Below the pieces are notes generated by a model. The model was not told the DNA's origin and did no database searches. It was given only the letters and a program-made list of their open reading frames with translations. Both the position numbers and the translations under genes were made by a program. A stretch of 64,000 bases of DNA from Xenorhabdus cabanillasii. Its GTDB lineage: Bacteria > Pseudomonadota > Gammaproteobacteria > Enterobacterales > Enterobacteriaceae. The DNA lies in the NCBI RefSeq assembly GCF_003386665.1, contig NZ_QTUB01000001.1:2542001-2606000 (forward strand), read 5' to 3'. Shown here one piece after another: positions 41,101-49,100 of this stretch; positions within the stretch are counted from its first letter, which is position 1; each line of letters starts with the position of its first letter.

Positions 41101-43814
41101 ATCGTGAAAGCGTTAAACAGCCTGAGCATTTGGCGCAACGTATACTGTTTTTGTTCCAACAATTAATCGAACGGCCTGAGATTGCTCTGCGGGAGTGGAG
41201 CTTACAATCCGCCGATGAAGCCGCGTTAATTGAGAAAGTTAATAACACTGATCATGATATTCCTTCCAAAACACTTCATCAGACTGTGATTGAGCAGGCA
41301 AGCAAAACGCCTGACGATTTGGCGTTGTTGGATTGTCATCATCGTCTGACCTACCAGCAAATGCGCCTGCAAACCCGGCTATTAGTTGATCGTCTAATTG
41401 AAGCGGGTGTACAGGCAGGGGATATTGTTGGGGTTGCATTATCACGTTCGGTTCGGCTAAGTCTGGCGTTACAGGCGATTCTGGAAGCAGGGGCGGCATG
41501 GTTGCCTCTTGATATCGGTTATCCTGATGAACGCTTAATCATTATGCTGAAAGATGCTCAACCTCGATTAGTGATTACCGAAAGTGAATATCAGGCACGT
41601 CTTGCTAATCAGGCACCTTTGTTGTTGCTGGATACATTGGCAGATGAAACACAACAGCCTGTCCATCCTGCCGCCAATGTGACGCCTGAACATGCTGCGT
41701 ACATTATCTATACATCAGGCTCTACAGGGCGACCAAAAGGTGTAGTGGTGAACCACCAAGCCATTGTTAACCGTTTATTGTGGATGCAGGACGCTTACTC
41801 ATTGACTACAGATGATGTGGTATTGCAGAAAACACCATGTAGTTTTGATGTTTCTGTATGGGAGTTTTTCTGGCCGTTGATGACAGGTGCTCAGTTAATG
41901 ATGGCACCACCAGAAGCACATCGCGATCCCATAATCCTTCGGCAACTGATTGATGATTATCATGTCACGACATTGCATTTTGTGCCATCAATGCTGGCAA
42001 CTTTCATGGATTCTTTAGCGTTACAAAAACCAGAAGCGCCTTTCTGCCGTGGCTTGAGACGTGTTTTCTGTAGTGGAGAAGCCTTGTCATGTGAACTGGC
42101 GTATCGCTATCAAATGCTGATAACTGCACCTTTACATAATCTTTATGGGCCAACAGAGGCGGCGGTGGATGTGACATGGCAACCAGCATTTGGTGAGGCA
42201 TTGCAGCGTTGCAGTAGCCCCGGTGTCCCAATCGGCCAGCCGGTATGGAATACGCAATTGCGTATTTTAGATCCTTGGTTGCGCCCTGTTCCCATTGGAG
42301 TAGCAGGTGATCTTTATCTCAGTGGTATTCAGTTAGCCACAAACTACCTGAACCGGGCTGATTTGACTGCCAGTCGTTTTGTGGCTGATCCGTTTGCATC
42401 GGGTAAGCGGATGTACCGAACGGGGGATATTGCATGTTGGTCAGAAAACGGTGAGGTTGAATATCTTGGACGCAGTGACGATCAATTGAAAATACGTGGT
42501 CAGCGTATTGAACTGGGTGAAATTGAACAAGTTTTACTAGAACAGCCAGAAGTGGCTCAGGCTGCGGTTGCTGCACGCGAGTTAGGTAAGTCAAGTCAGA
42601 CAATGGATAATGTTGATGCGCGTCAGCTAATTGCTTGGGTGATCCCGCAATCAGGTGTGACATTGGATATTGAAGCATTGCAACAAATGATGATGAAACG
42701 ATTGCCTGCTTATATGCTGCCGGTCAGCTATGTAATACAGGAAAAATTTCCATTGAGTGCCAATGGAAAATTGAATCGCAAAGCACTCCCGATGCCAGAG
42801 AAATTAACGACAGGCAGGTTACCACAGGTGGGTTTGGAAAGTCAGCTGGCTAGGTTGTTCGCGAAAATTTTAGAGTGCGAGATTGTTTGGGCTGATGATG
42901 ATTTCTTTGCTTTGGGAGGACATTCGTTGCTGGCAATGCGTTTGGCAGCCGAAATACATCGACACCTTAACCTCCGTGTTTCAGTCGGTCATATTATGGT
43001 CGCGCGAAGTGTAGAAAAATTGAGTGCACTGCTGGTTGATGAACAGAAGAAAAATTTGGCCGAAAACTGTGGAATAGGAGAAGTCTTACCGTTGAGGGAA
43101 GGAGACGGGCCAGCACTGTTCTGTGTGCATCCAGCGTCAGGTTTTGCCTGGCAATATAGTGGGTTGCTGCGTTATCTGGAGGGGGACTGGCCGATTATCG
43201 GATTACAATCCCCTCGTCCTCACGGTGTAATTGCTGACTGCGATAGTCTTGACGCAATGTGCACGCGTCATTTGGCAACCTTACGAAATATCCAACCTCA
43301 TGGGCCTTATTACTTGTTGGGTTATTCTCTGGGAGGAATGTTGGCTCAGGGAATGGCAATTCGTTTACAGCAAGAAGGTGAGAAAGTTGCTTTCTTAGGC
43401 TTATTGGATGCTTATCCTCCAGAAGGCCAGGATTGGGGAGGATTAAGCGAAGAAGAAGCCAGACAGGAAATTGCCCGTGAACAGGCAGAGTTTATGGCAG
43501 CTACAGAAGATGAGCATGATCCGCCACTGCGTAAGGAAAGGCAGGCAATGTTTGAAGATATCGTGGCTAACTATCGAGACGCTGTCCGCGGTTTATTATC
43601 CGCTGTTAATCAGCAATATGATGGCGAAGCTACGTTGTTTGTGGCTACCCGAACATTGCCGCCTGAATTGGATGTTGAGGAGACATGGGCACCTTGGATT
43701 CGTCATTTAAGGGTTTATCGGCAAGATTGTGAACATGCAGATATCCTTTCTCCAGGTTCATTGGCGCAGTGGGGCCCATTGTTGAATAGCTTGCTGAAAC
43801 GGCGCCGTAATTAA
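35199..43814 (+). CDS. Siderophore NRPS, C-A[basic aa]-T-E-C-A[Ser]-T-TE (CbsF/VabF-like)
   Basis: 2871 residues, starting at GTG with AAGGA eight bases upstream. Domains: C1 about 1-435 (HHLMLDG at 159), expected to accept DHB from the EntB carrier; A1 about 460-955; T1 with GGDSI (Ser1036); E about 1085-1540 (HHLATDGVSW at 1213; also ESHGR, VGWLTAEYP, FNYLGRF); C2 about 1560-1990 (HHLIVDGWS at 1711), which should accept a D-configured donor; A2 about 2015-2510; T2 with GGHSL (Ser2576); TE about 2630-2871 (Ser2710 in GYSLGG, His2846). The A1 code reads DSEDMGYIDK; the acidic residues at two pocket positions point to a basic residue such as Lys or Arg. The A2 code DVWHFSLVDK is the classical serine code. 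The predicted unit is DHB-D-(Lys/Arg)-L-Ser, released or oligomerised by TE as in chrysobactin/vanchrobactin-type siderophores. The exact basic residue and ring size are not known. Confidence 0.93.
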   Translation: MPNVLQFSEIKSTDLMLPLVAAQPGIWVADQLANHRNVFTIAHYIEINGALDCSLFDAAIRQGLVEADTIHARYFINEEGEPVQQIPVFRNAQQVVAPEWFDFSHGQSQSEKGESRSQELMQTDLAAELPADGERPLYRQVIMKVDAQPERWFWYQRFHHLMLDGFSFDALTRRIIDIYNALSSGRQPTENPFCSFELVVKEYQSWEQSSAKAESAIFWQKHTHERGVAVSLSVEDIINNNNTLPLNCHCHFPLTQFVSLREDDLLRQFQPAEIVMAALCIYFYRMSGEKHLSIGFPFMRRLGSQALCAMGPVVNLLPLQIKLQDRMSLAEVAKAFVDEMKQVRRYQRYEAEQLRCDLGLSGSNNALYGPVFNYKIYHETLKLDNKPTKTHTLAMGPVDDLDFELCCYDDQLHLTLIANRKKYSEQTLQWHAERISYLLNQLLMQPQQSIAFIPLIPPQEQQRLDSWSCGPKTQLPVDRVSVLDLFLQQVERQPDAIAIRCHNEQLTYYQLMAKVMQLARFLVLQEMGAEDVVAIGIPRSVDSIIAILGVLASGAAYIPLDLDYPQERLQLMCDDVQSALLITHLNTLEQMPETPKVICLDDPQITTQCSRLSPLPVTDEERREKLRGEHLAYMIYTSGSTGKPKGVMSTHSGLLNLLTSHATHLFGPAIKNFYRRHGRRARAGHTASFSFDSSWEPLFCMILGSELYIFDEELRRDAWGVVQQMNLLPIDIMDITPSFLIQLIDSGLLEKGNHQPAFIMIGGEAATPRLWELLKQQPQIDIHNYYGPSEYTIDTLGSSIRMADQPVIGRPVANTDIWLLDRYLQPVPIGAAGELYLSGAGIARGYLRRPGMTATRFVANPFRHGKVMYRSGDLMCWRPDGLLEFIGRVDHQVKVRGFRVELGEVENALVDLPEVSSAVVIAEPIGATYRLVGYCAVPDEQQRALPNIAALLLAALAKKLPDYMVPSFLMVLETLPISVNGKIDRNSLPKPQQLQLSVGRKAESEQEKSICDTLSSLLGVQEVSTDDDFFVLGGDSISAMALGTQLRRLGWQLRPRDIFNERTPARMALKMTPIAMVKPAPARIQKGAIDSLPILHWFADFHGINARFVHGVFIHVPAELRPQHLSQALVALEQAHPVLRAFTRDDRLVLGESISLSETTYYSIWQDCADIEACAEQAFHDAVVRLEPASGRLFHACLLQHRGVSKGLVLVIHHLATDGVSWRILLDELRQGVEAAIAGKPIVLPAEEYTLYDWNDYLRQNLPQRVAELPFWQQMLNEKTPLLGQRPLDVQRDRQITSCKERTLLSGEQTVALLGILPKQYHANIEEILLTIVAMACYRHFNVNKLRFQLESHGRIELDQTGDLARTVGWLTAEYPIVVSLPLTGEHQPTEIVTSDIAISEIVRAVKSVLRAVPDRGVGYGLLRYLDQTGREILATQETPEILFNYLGRFVETDHLWTPRQTKNLFQDTFAVYQDPEMSLSHSLEINLFVDEQGNTPQLVINWQWVDGIFSHQDIAELHGGMVWAADCLIQFARQQSLQAMATLVAAETGLSDIEENDLTQLTERYGPLSAVLPLLPLQQGLLFHAQTATEHGSYNSLTRLSLFGSLSVTELRRVLSVLVRYHPQIAAKFDTEQYISPLQLIPIISDDKDYWTLDFHQLPELTTEEEERALRELEKAELTRNLFQQPAAMLHALLVHHGKSLRHTLLLNVHHLIVDGWSTPILIRDLLTLLNQGEQALHKPEIHTPEIRYQDVVQQLLARETEPSRQCWQQVLKGVQPTCLFGEQLHTGEVKELEILFVPEMEQALTDLCQQRGLTLNTLMQGIWALLLSIQSGSSDVVFGSPVSGRFGQIDGVDQHVGLFSNTLPVRVILDMEQPLLPQLEQLQAQQIQLIEHDNIGLGEIQQIAGTGTLFDTLLVIENYPDVEQDKGNKENIESIICQGINNRGYTHYPLTLLVLPGERLRLLMEYRESVKQPEHLAQRILFLFQQLIERPEIALREWSLQSADEAALIEKVNNTDHDIPSKTLHQTVIEQASKTPDDLALLDCHHRLTYQQMRLQTRLLVDRLIEAGVQAGDIVGVALSRSVRLSLALQAILEAGAAWLPLDIGYPDERLIIMLKDAQPRLVITESEYQARLANQAPLLLLDTLADETQQPVHPAANVTPEHAAYIIYTSGSTGRPKGVVVNHQAIVNRLLWMQDAYSLTTDDVVLQKTPCSFDVSVWEFFWPLMTGAQLMMAPPEAHRDPIILRQLIDDYHVTTLHFVPSMLATFMDSLALQKPEAPFCRGLRRVFCSGEALSCELAYRYQMLITAPLHNLYGPTEAAVDVTWQPAFGEALQRCSSPGVPIGQPVWNTQLRILDPWLRPVPIGVAGDLYLSGIQLATNYLNRADLTASRFVADPFASGKRMYRTGDIACWSENGEVEYLGRSDDQLKIRGQRIELGEIEQVLLEQPEVAQAAVAARELGKSSQTMDNVDARQLIAWVIPQSGVTLDIEALQQMMMKRLPAYMLPVSYVIQEKFPLSANGKLNRKALPMPEKLTTGRLPQVGLESQLARLFAKILECEIVWADDDFFALGGHSLLAMRLAAEIHRHLNLRVSVGHIMVARSVEKLSALLVDEQKKNLAENCGIGEVLPLREGDGPALFCVHPASGFAWQYSGLLRYLEGDWPIIGLQSPRPHGVIADCDSLDAMCTRHLATLRNIQPHGPYYLLGYSLGGMLAQGMAIRLQQEGEKVAFLGLLDAYPPEGQDWGGLSEEEARQEIAREQAEFMAATEDEHDPPLRKERQAMFEDIVANYRDAVRGLLSAVNQQYDGEATLFVATRTLPPELDVEETWAPWIRHLRVYRQDCEHADILSPGSLAQWGPLLNSLLKRRRN

Positions 43815-43861
43815 GCTACCGCAATTAACTTTATCGTATTTAACGCACCGTATAGAACATT

Positions 43862-45148
43862 ATGGCTACTTCATCAATTTTTTTGGATTTTAGTTTACTT
43901 AAAAATAATGCCCATTTCCGCGCTATCTTTATTGCCCGTATGTTATCTGTCTTTGCATTAGGAATGCTGACGGTTGGTGTTCCTGTCCAAATGCAGTTTC
44001 TGACAGGATCTACCTTACAGGTGGGAATTGTGGTTGCACTGGACGGAGTCGGTATGTTCATCGGGTTAATTTTAGGGGGAATACTGGCTGATCGTTATGA
44101 TAGACGTAAACTCATTTTGTTTGCCCGAGGCACTTGTGGCCTCGGTTTTGTCGCACTGAGCTTTAACGCATTTTTAGACTCTCCGTCCCTGTATATGCTC
44201 TATTTTCTTTCTATTTGGGATGGTTTTTTTGGTGCGTTGGGTATGACGGCATTAATGGCAGCAATCCCAAATTTAGTCGGGCGGGAGAACTTGGCTGCGG
44301 CAGGTGCCTTGAGCATGATTACTGTGCGCATAGGCGCCATTATTTCACCGGCATTGGCAGGCATTATTATTGTTGCTGGTGGGCCAGGATGGAACTTTGC
44401 CGTTGCAGCAATCGGTACATTAGCCACATTGTTACCCCTGATGAGACTCCCTGAAATGAAGCCTCAGCCAAGTAAACAAGAACATCCAATCAGTGCACTG
44501 GTAAGCGGAGTGAAATTTGTTTGTCAGCATAAAATTGTGGGCAGTGTCATATTGGTGGGGATGATGATCAGTATCGCAGGAGCAGTGCGTATTCTATTTC
44601 CTGCCTTATCTCAGGAAGTATACCACCAAGGGCCGTCAGCAACGGGGTTGATGTATTCCGCTGTCCCTCTGGGAGCCATGCTCGGAGCCTTTACCAGCGG
44701 CTGGATAGGACGAAGTGCCCGACCTGGTATTCTGCTTGTTATATGTGCTCTGTGCGCCTTTATCACGTTATCCATGCTAGGGATCGTCACAAATATCGTT
44801 TTGGCATTACTTGTGTTGGTTTGTTATGGATATTTGAATGCATTTGCATCCTTACTGCAATTTACCCTGGTTCAGAGTCATACACCGGATCATTTATTGG
44901 GGCGAGTGAACAGTTTTGTCACTGCTCAAGATGTTACTGGTGATTCTTTAGGAGCATTGGGATTAGGTTTTATGGGACGTTTGCTATCTCCGGTAATAAC
45001 CGTCTTTTCGTTTGGAATTTTTGCTGCACTTGCCTGCTTGTTGCTTGCAGCGGTAGTAAAACCTTTACGTCATTCTACACTGCGTGACAGCATACCATTA
45101 TCAGAAACAAGTACCTTAGAACATGAGTCTCAGCAAAGTGATAATTAA
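43862..45148 (+). CDS. entS: MFS siderophore exporter (EntS-like)
   Basis: A 428-residue inner-membrane major facilitator protein with about 12 hydrophobic segments and the MFS loop motif in GGILADRYDRRK after the second segment. Length and overall look fit EntS/CbsP-type exporters, which move the catecholate siderophore out of the cytoplasm. It lies 47 bases after the NRPS and is probably co-transcribed with it. The hydrophilic C-terminus (about 20 residues) is rich in Ser, Glu and Gln. A hairpin at 45198-45226 may end the transcript. The transported compound is inferred from context. Confidence 0.85.
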   Translation: MATSSIFLDFSLLKNNAHFRAIFIARMLSVFALGMLTVGVPVQMQFLTGSTLQVGIVVALDGVGMFIGLILGGILADRYDRRKLILFARGTCGLGFVALSFNAFLDSPSLYMLYFLSIWDGFFGALGMTALMAAIPNLVGRENLAAAGALSMITVRIGAIISPALAGIIIVAGGPGWNFAVAAIGTLATLLPLMRLPEMKPQPSKQEHPISALVSGVKFVCQHKIVGSVILVGMMISIAGAVRILFPALSQEVYHQGPSATGLMYSAVPLGAMLGAFTSGWIGRSARPGILLVICALCAFITLSMLGIVTNIVLALLVLVCYGYLNAFASLLQFTLVQSHTPDHLLGRVNSFVTAQDVTGDSLGALGLGFMGRLLSPVITVFSFGIFAALACLLLAAVVKPLRHSTLRDSIPLSETSTLEHESQQSDN

Positions 45149-45197
45149 TTGAAACCATAGTTAACGGAAATAAAGAACTCTTCCAATGTTTCAAAAT

Positions 45198-45226
45198 AAC
45201 ACCATAACATGGATTGTTATGATGTT
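45198..45226 (+). terminator. Terminator-like hairpin after the siderophore exporter gene
   Basis: Arms of 12 bases (aacaccataaca / tgttatgatgtt) pair with one mismatch around a five-base loop and are followed by a T-rich stretch (attaagttttatt). The hairpin lies about 50 bases after the exporter stop. The stem is A+T-rich, so it would be weak. Confidence 0.5.
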
Positions 45227-46184
45227 ATTAAGTTTTATTAAAATAAGGTTAGTTACCAATATCGCCAGGCAAAAAGCATCATGTTGATTTTAGATAACTA
45301 TGGCAACTCTTGAAATGCGTTGAAGTGTTTATGAACTCATTTTCATCGGGGGCAACAAACGGGAATGGAAAAAATACGTATGTTACTATGATGAAAGTTT
45401 ATTTACTGTAACACCAGTATAATTCTCGCCTTTCTTCCGCTTATCATCACAGCCATAATGATGTTTGTAATCACGAGAATACCACCATTTAAGAAGTTTA
45501 AGTTTTTTCTCCAAAATTAATTATTTCTTACTTTAAGAAGAATAAATATTCCCTTATTTAAAATAGATATCTTAGTTATGCCTTAATAAAAAGTTTTACC
45601 TTCTCTCAGTGTTCACCTGCCTGTTATATCTTCTGAATAACAAATCAAATATCAGCATGTAATTTAGGAACTATATAATTTGTTTTATTTCTCCCTCCGT
45701 AATAATTAAAAAACACCCTGTATTAAATAAAAAATAATGTGGACTTGAATCTAAATGACAATCAAAATTATGCAGATAAATAACTGTGCCGATTTAATAT
45801 CGAGTAATAAATCATGGTTATAATTAAAATAAGATATGAAAGGTGTAAATAGTTATTCAGAGTAACTGAAATATAAAGTAACTTATATCAGTAATGGAGA
45901 GCATTAACCATTAATACTGATAAATATCAACTATTTTTGTATGAAGGAGAATGCTGAAAGATTGCGAGAATCTCTGTAGTGATGCAACGATAGATAATAA
46001 CGAGACTTACCAGATTAAATAGTAATATAAGCCGGGAAAGGTGAAAAAGCGTTAGATTTCGAATAGTGGATTACATGAATACCAAAGCATGAATTGATTT
46101 AGGTTGGGTATAGAGCTGCAATCTACTCGTTTGTGTCATAGAGTGCAAGTGACTTGCGAACGGAATGCATTCGTATAATTTATT
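45227..46184. other. Long A+T-rich intergenic region upstream of the third NRPS locus
   Basis: Almost 1 kb with no open frame that I can support and no tRNA or insertion-sequence feature. It is strongly A+T-rich up to about 45950 and less so after that. It must hold the promoter and probably regulator sites of the NRPS operon that begins at 46185. Two palindromes and a TATAAT sit in its last 45 bases. A long leader or silencer-type binding of nucleoid proteins is possible but not shown by sequence. Confidence 0.6.
46145..46172. promoter_or_regulatory. Two adjacent palindromes just upstream of the NRPS start
   Basis: gcaagt-g-acttgc (46145-46157) is a perfect inverted repeat with a one-base centre. 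gaatgcattc (46163-46172) is a perfect 10-base palindrome. A TATAAT follows at 46174-46179, only five bases before the ATG. The cluster could be a regulator site. A leaderless start from that TATAAT is possible but has no good -35 box, and I see no ribosome site at normal spacing. Confidence 0.4.
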
Positions 46185-49100
46185 ATGAGAATACCTGAAA
46201 GTGCGTTGAATTCGAATTTATATAATCTTCATCCTTCTCAGGAGGATGTATTTTACGAACAGGCACTTTATGAAAATAGTCCAATACACAATCTCGGTTG
46301 GTATACTTTTATAGAAAAAGAGATTGATATAGCCCTTTTGCAAAAAGTATGGAATGTGCTGCATCAACATATTGATATGTTGCGTTTGCGTATATCGGTT
46401 AATGCAGATAATGAAGCGATACAATATCTTGAAGAACAGAGTAAACCGGAAACAATTATATTTCATGATGTTGCCATGCAGGCTGAACCTGAAAAAGAAG
46501 CAAAACTCTGGATGCGGCAACAAATTGAAATTCCGATAGATTATTTAAAGGAAACCCCATACCAGATTTTCTTGATCCGTCTGGCTGATGAAAAGTATTA
46601 CTTTTTCTCTAAAATCCACCATATTATGATTGATGGTGTCGGTATTTACCGGCTCCATGAGTATGTCCATAAATTATATAAATGTCTTAAGGATGGAACA
46701 TCAATAGCATGGTTATCAGACATTCCACAATATTTGGCTGTAATTGCCAAGGCAAGAGAATATCTAAATAAACCTCACTATGAAAAAGATAAAAATTATT
46801 GGCTTAATTTTCTAAAAGAAAATGAAATACATCAATTAACGCCTTGTTACTCAAATACAGGAAGTAATTATGGAACGTTAATATTACCTCTTTCAATTAA
46901 AGAGGATTTGCGTTTTTTTTGTAAAAGATATCAGACTAATCTGCTTGCTATTTTTTCAGGCCTGGTCGTTATGATGATGTCTGAACTTACCGGGCAACAA
47001 GAGTTAACTTTTAACACGATCACTCATGGAAGAAAGAAAAAATCAGAAAAATATATTGTTGGCATGAGTGCAAATATATATCCAGTGCATTGTCACATTT
47101 CTAATACAGCAAGTGTGATTGAACAGATTAGATTGATAGAGTCCGAACTGAAAAGTGGTTACTATCACTGTAAATTCCCTCAATCTCATCTTATCCGATT
47201 AGCTAATCAACACAGGCTTTCCTTACCTAATATATCTATTTTTTATGAACGCTTTTCTGAGTCAGCCTCTGAAGTTTCTGAAAATCAGTATTATCACGTA
47301 GATGGAGTATTTAATATTTATCCTATCGTCTTTCGATTGAAAGATTATGGATATGATCAGGAATTAAAAATAACGATCGATTATCGGCAGGAATATTTTA
47401 GTGAACTGGATATCAGCCGGATACTTGAACGATTACAAAACCTATTCGTTGCCTTAATCAACAATCCTGCATTGTTAGTCAGTGAGTTACCTATTTTATT
47501 AGAGCAGGAACGCCAAACATTACTGCATACCTGGAACCAGCCCGATATACCGTATCCGCAAACCTGTACTCTCCAGCAGCAATTTGAGGTGCAGGCCGCA
47601 GCCAGACCGGACAGCGTGGCGCTGGTGTTTGAAGGGGAAACACTGACTTACCGCCAGTTAAATGAACGGGCGAACCAGTTGGCCGCGGTAATCCGGGCAC
47701 ACTATCAGCAGCAGCACAATGTCCCTATGCCTGCTGATACGCTGGTGGCTTTGTATCTGGATCGCAGTCTGGAAATGGTGATCAGCATACTGGCGGTGCT
47801 GAAAGCCGGCGGGGCTTATGTGCCGATATCTCCGCAATATCCGCCTGAGCGGATCCGGTTTATTTTGCAAGATACGGCATCACCTTGTGTAGTGACCCAA
47901 CAGCAGTATCTGGCAACACTGGGGAAATATACCCAGACGCGGGTTAAGCCGCCGGCATTGATAGCTGCGGATGATCAGGCCGTGACAGAAAACCCGCCGC
48001 CAGAAAATCCGGCTTCTGTGAATACAGCTGCGGATCTGGCTTACGTCATCTATACATCGGGTACGACCGGGCAACCGAAAGGCGTGTTGCAGACCCATCA
48101 TAATGTTGTCCGTTTATTCGCGGCCACTCAGGGAGATTATCAGTTTGACCAGAATGATACCTGGGTGCTTTACCATGCTTACACCTTTGATTTCAGTGTC
48201 TGGGAATTATGGGGTGCCTTGCTCTATGGCGGGCGTCTGATTATCCCGACAACAGAATACACGAAGGATTTCGGCAGATTCAGCCGCCTCTGCTCTGATC
48301 AGAAAGTTACCGTATTAAATCAGACGCCGGGGGCATTTTACGCCTTTATTGAGGCGTCATTGAATATGGATGCTGCATTTCCCCACCTTCGTTACGTGAT
48401 TTTCGGCGGCGATAAACTGAACCCGGTTCAATTAAAACCCTGGTGGAACCGTTACGGCGATCAATCCCCGGCCCTGATTAATATGTATGGGATCACGGAA
48501 ACAACCGTACATGTTACCTACAGGAAATTAACCCGGGACGACGCGATAACAGCATCCAATATTGGCCGGCCGTTAAATGACCTGTCTGCCTATGTATTGA
48601 ATCATACCGGGCAGCCTGTACCGATTGGTGCGCCCGGAGAGTTATACATCGGTGGGGCCGGGCTGGCGCGCGGGTATTTAAACCGGCCTGAACTGACCGC
48701 CGGGCGGTTTGTGGCAAATCCGTTTGCCACGGATAAGGACAAAGAGCGCGGTTACACCCGCCTGTATAAAACCGGCGATTTGGTACGCTGGTTATCGGAT
48801 GGCAATCTGGAATATCTGGGGCGTAATGATTTTCAGGTAAAAATTCGTGGTTATCGTATTGAACCGGGGGAGATTGAAAGCGCACTGGCTTTGCACCCAC
48901 AGATCAGGCAGGCGGTGGTGATTGATTGTGAACATGAGGGTAATAAAGCCCTGGTGGCCTATTTGGTTGCGGAAAATACGGCTGTGGAAGGCGAACTTTC
49001 AGACGATAAGCTGATCAGATACTTATCTGACCGCTTGCCGGAATATATGGTGCCGGCCAGTTTTACCCGTCTTGAGTCTGTACCACTGACCCTGAACGGT

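Noticed and set aside
35199..43814. Enterobactin synthase EntF
   Set aside because: EntF has one serine module (C-A-T-TE); this protein has an extra C-A-T-E module with a basic-type pocket, so plain enterobactin is unlikely.
46174..46179. TATAAT as a normal -10 promoter box
   Set aside because: It lies only five bases before the ATG and has no acceptable -35 box at 16-18 bases; kept only as part of an unusual site.
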